DNA of 64,000 bases from TMP-86 sp039807285. Lineage in GTDB: Bacteria > Pseudomonadota > Gammaproteobacteria > Steroidobacterales > Steroidobacteraceae. Made by a program: the position numbers and the translations under genes. The first letter of the stretch is position 1, and each line of letters begins with the position of its first letter. The notes beneath the pieces were generated by a model. The model saw nothing but the letters and a program-made list of their open reading frames with translations, was not told the DNA's origin and made no database searches. The stretch covers positions 1 to 64,000 of the forward strand of contig JBGAGK010000016.1 of NCBI GenBank assembly GCA_044226785.1, given 5' to 3'. Below, piece after piece: positions 26,998 to 34,607 of the stretch.

Positions 26998-27747
26998 GTG
27001 AACATGAACAACTATGAATTCTGCACACACTGGGCAATTGGCCAGCAGGGCAGGGTGCCCATGCGTGCACTCGACTACGGGTGCGGAGCGGGGCAGATCG
27101 TGTCCATGCTTCGTGCCCGGGGTGTGAATGCCAGCGGCTGCGATGTCTTTTATGAAGGCGGCGACTACTCCCGGATGGTGGAACCTGGTCTGTTGGACAC
27201 GGTGATTCGCAGGATGGGGCCGGATGGCATGATTCCGTTTCCGGATTCGTCCTTCGACGTCGTGGTGAACAATCAGGTCCTCGAGCACGTAGAAGATCTT
27301 GACCGGGCACTGTCCGAAATTGCGCGGGTGCTGAAGCCGGGAGGGCGGGTGCTGAGTCTGTTCCCTGATCGCGGTGTGTGGCGCGAGGGACATTGTGGCA
27401 TCCCGTTCGTTCACTGGTTTCCGAGGCGGTCACGCTTGCGGGTCTACTATGCAGCCCTGTGGCGCGCGGTCGGGTTCGGCAATTTCAAGAACGGCAAGTC
27501 GGTCATGCAATGGAGTGAGGACTTCTGCGACTGGCTCGACAAGTGGACGTTTTACCGGTCAAATGCCGAAATCGATCGCGCCTTCAGGCGCTGGATCGGG
27601 GTTCCTGCGGGAATCGAGGCAAACTGGCTGGCCTGCCGTCTCGGCGAGCGGAAGGCGTTGGCTGCCCTGATTCCCGCCACGGTCCGACGTTTCATGGTCA
27701 ACAAACTGGCGGGTCGGGTATTCGAGTGCACCATGACATCGGCTTGA
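26998..27747 (+). CDS. SAM-dependent methyltransferase (class I)
   Basis: A 249-residue methyltransferase starting at GTG 26998 or ATG 27004. Motif I is ALDYGCGAGQIVSMLRARG near residue 23; FPDSSFDVVVNNQVLEHVED near residue 80 and VLKPGGRVLSLFPDRGVW follow, as in Methyltransf_11 proteins. Only about 20 residues precede motif I, shorter than usual, so the protein could be slightly N-truncated. It lies 12 bases after the lipoprotein stop, so the two are probably co-transcribed. Confidence 0.78.
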   Translation: MNMNNYEFCTHWAIGQQGRVPMRALDYGCGAGQIVSMLRARGVNASGCDVFYEGGDYSRMVEPGLLDTVIRRMGPDGMIPFPDSSFDVVVNNQVLEHVEDLDRALSEIARVLKPGGRVLSLFPDRGVWREGHCGIPFVHWFPRRSRLRVYYAALWRAVGFGNFKNGKSVMQWSEDFCDWLDKWTFYRSNAEIDRAFRRWIGVPAGIEANWLACRLGERKALAALIPATVRRFMVNKLAGRVFECTMTSA

Positions 27748-27790
27748 GGATTCCGTCGAGACGGATGCCGGGCGACGCGGGCCGTTGAGG

Positions 27791-28759
27791 ATGGCCCGGA
27801 TTCTCCTGACCGGGGCAACCGGATTCATTGGCAGTCACATGCTCGGTGTCCTCAATGGAAGGGGTCATGAAGTGGTTGCGGCCACACGCCGTGCAGGACC
27901 CGCCCTGCGCGGACCCTGCCGGGTTGCGGTGATCGGTGATGACTGGGAATCCGCGGACTGGGCGGGAGCGCTCGAGGGCGTGGACTTCGTGGTGAATTGC
28001 GCCGGCCTTGCGCATCAGTCCGGTCATGCGCGGGATGATGCGGGAATTCAGTGGAACATCAACTCGACAGGTGTTGGTTCACTGGCGCGCGCTTCGGTTG
28101 GGGCGGGTGTACGCAAGATCATCCATCTGAGCACGGTCAAGGTACTTGGAGAGTTCAACGATGAGGGTCCGTGGACCAGGAACAGCCCCTGTCGTCCAGC
28201 CGGTGCCTATGCTCAATCCAAATATCGCGGCGAACAGTTGCTGCGCGAAATCGCCGGCGGATCGACGTTGCGCTATTCCATCATCAGGCCGCCCCTGGTG
28301 TTCGGCCCGGGTGTCGGAGCAAATTTCCTCGCGTTGTTGCGCTGGATCGATCGGCGCGCGCCACTGCCTCTTGGATCGGTCAACAACCGGCGGAGCATTT
28401 TGGGTGTGGCAAATCTGTGCGATCTGGTCATGAATCTGCTCGAGCGCCACGCGGATACCTCACAGGATCCGTTGCTGGTGTCGGACGGCCAGGACTATTC
28501 AACCCCGGATCTCATCAGGCTGGTTGCCGCGGCATTGAACAGGCCTGCATTGCTGTTGCCCGTGCCTCCGCGCGCCTTGAGGCTGGCCACTCGAGCCTTG
28601 GGTCGAGGTGCCGCGTTCGACAGGCTATGCGGTTCCCTGGCGGTGGATTGCCGGGAAAGCTGTGATCCGCTGGGCTGGAGGCCGCCGACAAGCACCGTGG
28701 ATCAGCTTCGAAGCACGGTGGCATGGTACCGGGCCTGCGGGTCATGCAGGAACCACTGA
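27791..28759 (+). CDS. NAD-dependent epimerase/reductase (WbpV-like)
   Basis: A 322-residue SDR-fold sugar nucleotide enzyme with LLTGATGFIGSHML at the N-terminus, HLSTVKVLGE supplying the catalytic Ser/Thr, and YAQSKYRGEQ with the Tyr-x3-Lys. In WbpV-WbpL-WbpM type loci this enzyme reduces the 4-keto sugar made by WbpM to UDP-QuiNAc or UDP-FucNAc. The same three genes occur here in the same order, which supports that role. A TTG at 27785 is also possible, but ATG 27791 gives the family-like MARILLTG. It overlaps the next gene by 16 bases. Confidence 0.82.
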   Translation: MARILLTGATGFIGSHMLGVLNGRGHEVVAATRRAGPALRGPCRVAVIGDDWESADWAGALEGVDFVVNCAGLAHQSGHARDDAGIQWNINSTGVGSLARASVGAGVRKIIHLSTVKVLGEFNDEGPWTRNSPCRPAGAYAQSKYRGEQLLREIAGGSTLRYSIIRPPLVFGPGVGANFLALLRWIDRRAPLPLGSVNNRRSILGVANLCDLVMNLLERHADTSQDPLLVSDGQDYSTPDLIRLVAAALNRPALLLPVPPRALRLATRALGRGAAFDRLCGSLAVDCRESCDPLGWRPPTSTVDQLRSTVAWYRACGSCRNH

Positions 28760-29784
28760 ACGTGTATCTGTCCTGGGCATTGCCGGCGCTCTGCTGGCTC
28801 GTCGCGGCCTGCAGCGCAATTATCATGGTCAGGCGCGCCCCCGGGTGGTCGATGATCGATGTTCCCAATCATCGGAGTTCGCACCGTCGGCCAACGCCCC
28901 GGGGAGGTGGCATAGGCATTGCCGTGTCGATCACCGGGTCGGTTGCCGTGCTCGGAGTCCTGGAGCAGATCTCGCCGCGTGATACTGCGGCATTGGCAAT
29001 GGGTGCGATGGTTGCTGCAGCCGGATGGGTCGATGACCTGTCGGGATTGTCAGCGCCAGTCCGCCTGCTCGTCCAGTTGCTGGGAGCGATCGCGTCCTTG
29101 TGGCTTCTGCAGGGCCCGGTGGGCTTCACCGGCGCGGCAGTTTCCTGGTGGTTGCTGGCGATTACGTGTGTGGGCGTTGTCTGGGTGACGAACCTTTTCA
29201 ATTTCATGGACGGAATCGACGGGCTTGCGGCGGCCGAGGCGATGTTCATCGGCCTTGCATCCTGGATTTTCGTCCTGGCGACCGGGGGGCCAGGCGGAAT
29301 CGCGATCCTGTGGCTGTGCATTGCGGGGGCATCCGCCGGATTTCTGACCCTGAATTGGCCACCCGCGAGAATTTTCATGGGCGATGTGGGGAGTGCCTTC
29401 CTCGGATTCATCATTGCAATCGCCACGCTGCTGACGAGTCGCATTACATCGATGCCGGTGGAGGTGTGGCTGATCCTTGGAGGATGTTTTCTGGTGGATG
29501 CAACCATCACGCTCCTGTACCGGATGCTGCGCGGTGAACGATGGTATGCGCCTCACCGGATACATGCGTATCAGGTTCTGTCGCGGCGACTGGGAAGCCA
29601 TCGGTCCGTCACATTGATCTACCTGGCAGTGAATTGCCTGTGGCTCCTGCCCTGGGGTACGTGCGCCGTGCTGCGCCCGGAACTGGCTGCATATTTTGCA
29701 GCCATTGCGTTGCTTCCACTTGTCATGGCCACACTTCTTGTGGGGGCGGGCCGGCCCGAGACCATCAATGAGAGGGCATCCTAG
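28744..29784 (+). CDS. WbpL/WecA-like undecaprenyl-phosphate sugar-1-phosphate transferase
   Basis: A 346-residue polytopic membrane protein of glycosyltransferase family 4 (MraY/WecA type). The signatures IDVPNHRSSHRRPTPRGGG near residues 38-56, AAAGWVDDLSG, NLFNFMDGIDGLAAAEA (the aspartate motif) and IFMGDVGSAFLGF are clear. It would start repeat-unit synthesis by moving a HexNAc-1-phosphate, probably QuiNAc or FucNAc, to undecaprenyl phosphate. The start may be ATG 28744 or GTG 28762. After its stop come 188 non-coding bases before the WbpM-like gene. Confidence 0.88.
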   Translation: MQEPLNVYLSWALPALCWLVAACSAIIMVRRAPGWSMIDVPNHRSSHRRPTPRGGGIGIAVSITGSVAVLGVLEQISPRDTAALAMGAMVAAAGWVDDLSGLSAPVRLLVQLLGAIASLWLLQGPVGFTGAAVSWWLLAITCVGVVWVTNLFNFMDGIDGLAAAEAMFIGLASWIFVLATGGPGGIAILWLCIAGASAGFLTLNWPPARIFMGDVGSAFLGFIIAIATLLTSRITSMPVEVWLILGGCFLVDATITLLYRMLRGERWYAPHRIHAYQVLSRRLGSHRSVTLIYLAVNCLWLLPWGTCAVLRPELAAYFAAIALLPLVMATLLVGAGRPETINERAS

Positions 29785-29853
29785 ACAAATTTGATCGCAC
29801 GCAGGAACTTTTGCCGGATTCCGGTATCTGCTGAACTGCGCGCCCGTCAATGT

Positions 29854-29883
29854 TTCGCGAATTTGGCGCGCATTCGCTACAAT
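29854..29883 (+). promoter_or_regulatory. Candidate promoter with inverted repeat before wbpM-like gene
   Basis: In the 188-base gap at 29785-29972, TACAAT at 29878-29883 is a good -10 hexamer (5 of 6), with a weak -35 (TTCGCG, 29854-29859) at an 18-base spacing. The arms GCGAAT (29857-29862) and ATTCGC (29872-29877) form an inverted repeat separated by nine bases, sitting exactly between the two hexamers like an operator. A second short palindrome, CCGGA-T-TCCGG, lies at 29814-29824. Nothing else is recognisable in the gap. Confidence 0.35.
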
Positions 29884-29972
29884 TCACGGCTGAGGATCAG
29901 TCATTTCCAGTTCCGGCGACTGGCTTTATCAGGCCGGGCCTTGCGGGAGTGGCGTGACCCAGGGAGAGACCG

Positions 29973-31976
29973 TTGGGATCCCGAAGAGATATCTGGGCTG
30001 GCAGTTATGCGCGTCGCATTGTCGAAGTGCCAAGGCCGGTCAAGCGCATCATCACCATAGTCGCTGATTGCCTGATGCTGATGTTCGCCCTCTGGGCGGC
30101 GAGCATGCTCAGGTTCGGTAACACCGAAGCGCTGGTTGCCGATCCTCTGGCCTTCGTAGCGGTGCTCGGCATCAGCATCCCGATCTTTGCCAGTTGCGGA
30201 TTGTATCGTGCGGTCATCCGATTCCTCGGACATCGCGCGGTATTTGCAGTCTCGATCGCGGTCCTGATAAGTGGTCTGCTGCTGGTCCTTCTCGGAATCC
30301 TGGCGCGAATTCCCGGTCTTGACACCCGGGTCGTGGTCATCTATTCAGCCTTGTCCCTGATTTACGTTGGCGGCTCCCGGGTCCTCGTCCGTTATTATCT
30401 TCTCACGCGGTTCACTCAGCCAACGGTGTCCCGCGTTGCGATCTACGGAGCTGGCGCGGCCGGTGCTCGCCTGTCTGCGTCACTGATGACCACGCGAACC
30501 TTCAATCCGGTTGCATTCCTTGATGACAATCGGGCCATGCGCGGCAGCCTGGTCAATGGCATAAGGGTCTATTCGCCCGAGAAACTGCCCAGGCTGATCC
30601 AGGATCTGAGGATTGACCGCGTATTGCTGGCGTTGCCCTCAGAGTCCCGGCGCCGTCGCCTGGCGATCCTGACACGGCTCGAGCCGCTGAAGCTGCACGT
30701 GCAGACTGTCCCCGATATCGAGCAGCTGGTCTCCGGTTCCGCCAAGGTTGGTGATCTGCGAGAAATCGATGTCGGTGACCTGCTGGGAAGGGACACAGTA
30801 CCACCCAATGTGGATCTGCTGGCCAAATGCATCAAGGGGCGGGTGGTCATGGTGACCGGTGCCGGTGGATCCATCGGATCGGAACTGTGCAGACAGATCA
30901 TCCGGCAAGAGCCGGTGCGACTGTTGTTGTTCGAGATGTCCGAGCTGGCGCTCTACAACATCGAACGGGAACTTCGACAGAACATCACCCAACACGGACT
31001 CGGCGTGGATCTGGTACCGCTGGTGGGCAACGCGCACCACAAGTTCCGGTTGCGGGACATACTCCAGGCGTACCGGGTTCAGACCGTGTATCACGCAGCA
31101 GCCTACAAGCATGTGCCCATCGTCGAACAGAACGTCATCGAGGGCATCCATAACAACGTCGTCGCGACCTGGTATGCAGCCGAAGCCGCGCTGGAAGCCG
31201 AGGTGGAGGCATTCGTGCTGGTTTCCACGGACAAGGCGGTCAACCCGGCCAATGTGATGGGTGCGACCAAGCGGCTGTCGGAGATAGTCCTGCAGGGGCT
31301 TCAGCAGAAGCGGCACAAGACGCGGTTCTGCATGGTGAGATTCGGCAACGTGCTTGCCTCCTCCGGATCGGTCGTACCACTGTTCTACGAACAGATTCGC
31401 GCCGGCGGTCCAATTACTGTCACACACCCCGATGTCATCCGCTATTTCATGACGATCACGGAAGCTGCCCAGCTGGTCCTGCAGGCGGGATCCATGGCCG
31501 AGGGTGGTGATGTGTTTGTCCTCGACATGGGCAAGCCGGTGCGCATCGATGATCTGGCAAGGCGCATGGTGCATCTCATGGGCATGTCGGTTCGCGAGGA
31601 GAAGAATCCGGACGGCGACATCGAGATCGAATACACGGGCCTTCGTCCGGCGGAAAAGCTGTTCGAGGAGCTGTTGATCGGGAACAATGTCACCGGCACC
31701 CAGCATCCCATGATCCTGCGTGCCATAGAGCACAGTCTGCCCTGGGATCGCGTGGCGACTCTTCTGGAGAACATGCTTACTGCCATGAGCCGGTTCGATT
31801 GCGGCAGGGCCCTGGAAATCCTCAAGCAGGCAGTCGTGGAATATTCGCCAGAAGCGGCCGTGCATGACCTGGTCTGGCAGCGTCAGAGCCAGTTCCTCGC
31901 GGAGCAGCGAAAGGTGACGGACCTCAAGATCCGCCGGGTGATCCGCCCGGTTGGACCGTCTGAATCGTCGCGATAG
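29973..31976 (+). CDS. WbpM-like UDP-GlcNAc 4,6-dehydratase, membrane-bound
   Basis: A 667-residue protein of the CapD/WbpM family. The N-terminal third holds about four transmembrane helices and a first Rossmann domain (IYGAGAAGARLSAS). The C-terminal catalytic domain starts with VTGAGGSIGSELCRQI near residue 293 and has STDKAVNPANVMGATKR near residue 416, where Met replaces the usual Tyr as in WbpM (Ser-Met-Lys triad). It should make UDP-4-keto-6-deoxy-GlcNAc. The start is TTG at 29973, preceded at good distance by AGGGAGAG; no better start lies nearby. It is followed within two bases by gmd. Confidence 0.9.
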   Translation: MGSRRDIWAGSYARRIVEVPRPVKRIITIVADCLMLMFALWAASMLRFGNTEALVADPLAFVAVLGISIPIFASCGLYRAVIRFLGHRAVFAVSIAVLISGLLLVLLGILARIPGLDTRVVVIYSALSLIYVGGSRVLVRYYLLTRFTQPTVSRVAIYGAGAAGARLSASLMTTRTFNPVAFLDDNRAMRGSLVNGIRVYSPEKLPRLIQDLRIDRVLLALPSESRRRRLAILTRLEPLKLHVQTVPDIEQLVSGSAKVGDLREIDVGDLLGRDTVPPNVDLLAKCIKGRVVMVTGAGGSIGSELCRQIIRQEPVRLLLFEMSELALYNIERELRQNITQHGLGVDLVPLVGNAHHKFRLRDILQAYRVQTVYHAAAYKHVPIVEQNVIEGIHNNVVATWYAAEAALEAEVEAFVLVSTDKAVNPANVMGATKRLSEIVLQGLQQKRHKTRFCMVRFGNVLASSGSVVPLFYEQIRAGGPITVTHPDVIRYFMTITEAAQLVLQAGSMAEGGDVFVLDMGKPVRIDDLARRMVHLMGMSVREEKNPDGDIEIEYTGLRPAEKLFEELLIGNNVTGTQHPMILRAIEHSLPWDRVATLLENMLTAMSRFDCGRALEILKQAVVEYSPEAAVHDLVWQRQSQFLAEQRKVTDLKIRRVIRPVGPSESSR

Positions 31977-31977
31977 C

Positions 31978-33069
31978 ATGATGGCAAGAACAGCATTGAT
32001 CTCCGGCATCACCGGCCAGGATGGTGCATATCTGGCCGAGTACCTCCTGAGCAAAGGTTACAAGGTGCACGGCATCAAGCGCCGCGCCTCATTGTTCAAC
32101 ACGGACCGGATCGATCACCTGTACCAGGATCCGCACGAAGCGAACGTACAGTTGAAGCTCCACTACGGTGACCTCACCGATGCCACCAACCTGATCCGGA
32201 TCATCCAGGAAGTCCAGCCCGACGAAATCTACAACCTCGCCGCACAGAGTCACGTCGCGGTGTCGTTCGAGACGCCGGAATACGTTGCCAATGCGGATGC
32301 GGTGGGCACGCTGCGGCTGCTTGAGGCCATTCGCATTCTCGGGCTGGAGAAGAAGACCCGTTTCTACCAGGCCTCCACCTCCGAGATGTTCGGCAAAGTG
32401 CAGGAGACGCCGCAGAAGGAGACCACGCCGTTCTATCCGCGCTCACCTTATGGAGTGGCCAAGCTCTATGCGCACTGGATCACCGTGAATTATCGCGAGG
32501 CGTACGGGCTGTTCGCCTGCAGCGGTATCCTGTTCAACCATGAGTCACCCTTGCGGGGTGAGACTTTCGTTTCCCGCAAGATCACCCGGGCTCTTGCGCG
32601 CATCAGGGAGGGATTGCAGGACACCCTTCATCTGGGGAACCTCGATGCGCGGCGCGACTGGGGTCATGCCCGCGATTACGTCAAGGCCCAATGGATGATG
32701 CTTCAGTTGCCGGCAGCGGAGGACTTCGTCATTGCGACCGGCAAGCAGCATTCGGTGCGGGATTTCGTGATGGAAGCGGCCCGACATGTGGACATGGACA
32801 TCCGGTGGCAGGGCAGGGGAGAGACGGAGGTAGGTATCGACCGGCGCAGCGGTCGCGGGATTGTCAGGGTAGACCCGCGTTACTTCAGGCCCACCGAGGT
32901 CGACTCGCTCCTCGGCGATGCCGGCAAGGCGAAGCACAGGATGGGCTGGCAGGCGGAAACCAGCTTTTCGCAGCTCGTGGCCGAGATGATGCAGGCGGAT
33001 CTTGCCCTGGCGCGGCGTGACGCGCTGGTTTCCCGCGAGGGATTCAAGGTTTTTCGCCACCACGAGTAG
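31978..33069 (+). CDS. gmd: GDP-mannose 4,6-dehydratase
   Basis: Gmd converts GDP-mannose to GDP-4-keto-6-deoxymannose, the first step to GDP-L-fucose. The 363-residue protein has ISGITGQDGAYLAEYLL, the GIKRRASLFNT NADP-binding segment, NLAAQSHVAVSF, the STSEMFG motif and YGVAKLYAHW with the catalytic Tyr-Lys, then LFNHESPLRGETFV. Start codons at 31978 and 31981 are both ATG. The fucose synthase follows immediately, and GDP-mannose would come from manC/manB downstream. Confidence 0.96.
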   Translation: MMARTALISGITGQDGAYLAEYLLSKGYKVHGIKRRASLFNTDRIDHLYQDPHEANVQLKLHYGDLTDATNLIRIIQEVQPDEIYNLAAQSHVAVSFETPEYVANADAVGTLRLLEAIRILGLEKKTRFYQASTSEMFGKVQETPQKETTPFYPRSPYGVAKLYAHWITVNYREAYGLFACSGILFNHESPLRGETFVSRKITRALARIREGLQDTLHLGNLDARRDWGHARDYVKAQWMMLQLPAAEDFVIATGKQHSVRDFVMEAARHVDMDIRWQGRGETEVGIDRRSGRGIVRVDPRYFRPTEVDSLLGDAGKAKHRMGWQAETSFSQLVAEMMQADLALARRDALVSREGFKVFRHHE

Positions 33070-33073
33070 CCGC

Positions 33074-34021
33074 ATGCAGATCCGGCGATCCGACAGCATT
33101 TTTGTGGCAGGGCACCGGGGCATGGTGGGCAGTGCCGTGGTGCGAGCCCTCGAAAGGCGTGGCTATGCAAACATCCTTGCGCGCCCGCGCGCGGAACTCG
33201 ACCTGACTGATCAGACCGCTGTGCGTGTCTTTTTCGAGGTCGAGCGGCCGCGACTCGTGGTGCTGGCTGCGGCGCGCGTGGGCGGTATCCTCGCGAACAG
33301 TTCCCGTCCGGCCGAATTCATCCGCGACAATCTGCTGATCCAGGACAATGTCATCGACGCCGCATGGCGAAATGGCGTGGCCAAGCTCGTGTTCCTGGGT
33401 TCCAGCTGCATCTACCCAAAGCATGCGCCGCAGCCCATCAAGGAGGAGTCCCTGCTGACCGGACCGCTCGAACCCACCAACGAGTGGTACGCGGTGGCCA
33501 AGATCGCCGGCCTCAAGATGTGCCAGGCCTATCGCAGGCAATACGGATTCAATGCCATCTCGCTCATGCCCACCAACCTGTACGGGCCGGGCGACAATTT
33601 CGACCTGCGGAACTCGCACGTATTGCCGGCACTGATCCGCCGCTTTCACGAGGCCCGGCTCACCGGAGCTCCGGCCGTCACTGTCTGGGGCACCGGCACG
33701 CCGCGCCGCGAATTCCTGCATGTCGACGACCTGGCCGATGCCATCGTGCACCTGCTGGAAACCTATGACGGCGAGGGAATCGTCAACGTGGGCTGGGGCA
33801 CCGACGTTTCCATCCGCGAGCTCGCCGAACAGGTGATGGAAGTGGTGGGCTACCGGGGGCGGCTGGAATTCGATGCCGGCAAGCCCGACGGCACGCCACG
33901 CAAGCTCCTGGATACGACGCTCCTGGGTTCGCTGGGCTGGAAGCCCCGCATCGAGCTCAAGCACGGCATCGCGCGGACCTATGCATGGTATTGCGCAAAC
34001 ATCGACAGCGCCCGGCGCTGA
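33074..34021 (+). CDS. fcl: GDP-L-fucose synthase
   Basis: Fcl (WcaG) is the bifunctional 3,5-epimerase/4-reductase finishing GDP-L-fucose. The 315-residue protein has VAGHRGMVGSAVVRAL, AARVGGILANS, FLGSSCIYPK with the catalytic Ser, EWYAVAKIAGLKMC with Tyr-Lys, and MPTNLYGPGDNFD. It lies four bases after gmd. The local GC content is much higher than in the O-antigen core (45 of 60 bases at 33241-33300 by hand count). Confidence 0.96.
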   Translation: MQIRRSDSIFVAGHRGMVGSAVVRALERRGYANILARPRAELDLTDQTAVRVFFEVERPRLVVLAAARVGGILANSSRPAEFIRDNLLIQDNVIDAAWRNGVAKLVFLGSSCIYPKHAPQPIKEESLLTGPLEPTNEWYAVAKIAGLKMCQAYRRQYGFNAISLMPTNLYGPGDNFDLRNSHVLPALIRRFHEARLTGAPAVTVWGTGTPRREFLHVDDLADAIVHLLETYDGEGIVNVGWGTDVSIRELAEQVMEVVGYRGRLEFDAGKPDGTPRKLLDTTLLGSLGWKPRIELKHGIARTYAWYCANIDSARR

Positions 34022-34039
34022 GTCTGCGGCATGCGGCTG

Positions 34040-34467
34040 CTAGGCAAGCACGTGCGGTGCGACGATCAGCCCGTTTTCGTCGGCATACACGTATTGTCCT
34101 GGCGTGAAGGTCACGCCGGCGAAGCTCACCGGCCGGCCCTGTTCTCCAAGACCCTTCTTTTCGGTCCTCAGCGGGATGGCTGCGAGTGCCAGCACGCCGA
34201 GGTCCAGGCCGCGCAGGGCGGGGACGTCGCGCACTGCGCCGTGGATGACCATGCGCGGCGCACCAGTCCCAGCCCATCCACCACCAGCACCTTGCCGCGA
34301 CCCGGCAGGGCGGCCTGTTCACGCACCCGCGAGTTGTCCTCGGGACAGCTCAGGGTGACGATCTCGCCGCAAAAGGCCGCACGCCCCCCAAAATTGCGGA
34401 ACAACGGTGCGGCGACCTGCACCAGGCTTTCGTACTGATCGCAAAGATCGCAGGTGGATTTCGTCAT
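34040..34467 (-). pseudogene. rraA: RraA-like gene broken by an internal deletion
   Basis: On the minus strand, 34467 down to about 34251 encodes the N-terminal half of an RraA-family protein (TCDLCDQYESL, APLFRNFGGRAAFCGE, GKVLVVDGLGLVRRA). A different frame from about 34252 to the stop at 34040 encodes the C-terminal half (MVIHGAVRDVPALRGLDLGV, GVTFTPGQYVYADENG). The two halves meet at VRRA/MVIHG, where intact proteins of about 160 residues have some 17-18 more residues. A deletion of roughly 50 bases has therefore removed that helix and shifted the frame. RraA modulates RNase E in enteric bacteria; this copy should be inactive unless the break is a sequencing or assembly error. Confidence 0.85.
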
Positions 34468-34490
34468 GCAGGAGCTCTATTCGATGATTG

Positions 34491-34530
34491 CCCGATCGGG
34501 TCGCATGATGCGACAAGCATTGTTCAATGC
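34491..34530. promoter_or_regulatory. Three consecutive palindromes between rraA and udg
   Basis: CCCGATCGGG (34491-34500, perfect), TCGCAT-G-ATGCGA (34501-34513, perfect arms around one base) and GCATTG-TT-CAATGC (34517-34530) follow each other almost without gaps in the 140-base divergent intergenic region. They sit between the rraA remnant start (34467) and the udg ATG (34608). A TTGACC box at 34550-34555 resembles a -35 element for udg, but no convincing -10 follows. The palindromes may be operator sites; which protein would bind them is unknown. Confidence 0.4.
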
Positions 34531-34607
34531 AATGTTCCAGTTCCTTTACTTGACCCGTCAAACCCGCTAACCTTCCACAAATATTCAACAGAATCAGGGT
34601 TTTACGA

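Noticed and set aside
29785..29972. A JUMPstart/ops RfaH element before the wbpM unit
   Set aside because: No GGCGGTAGC-type sequence was found there or in front of the rml genes.
30639..32054. A 471-codon minus-strand frame opposite wbpM and gmd
   Set aside because: It spans the junction of two real genes and shows no protein-like motif.
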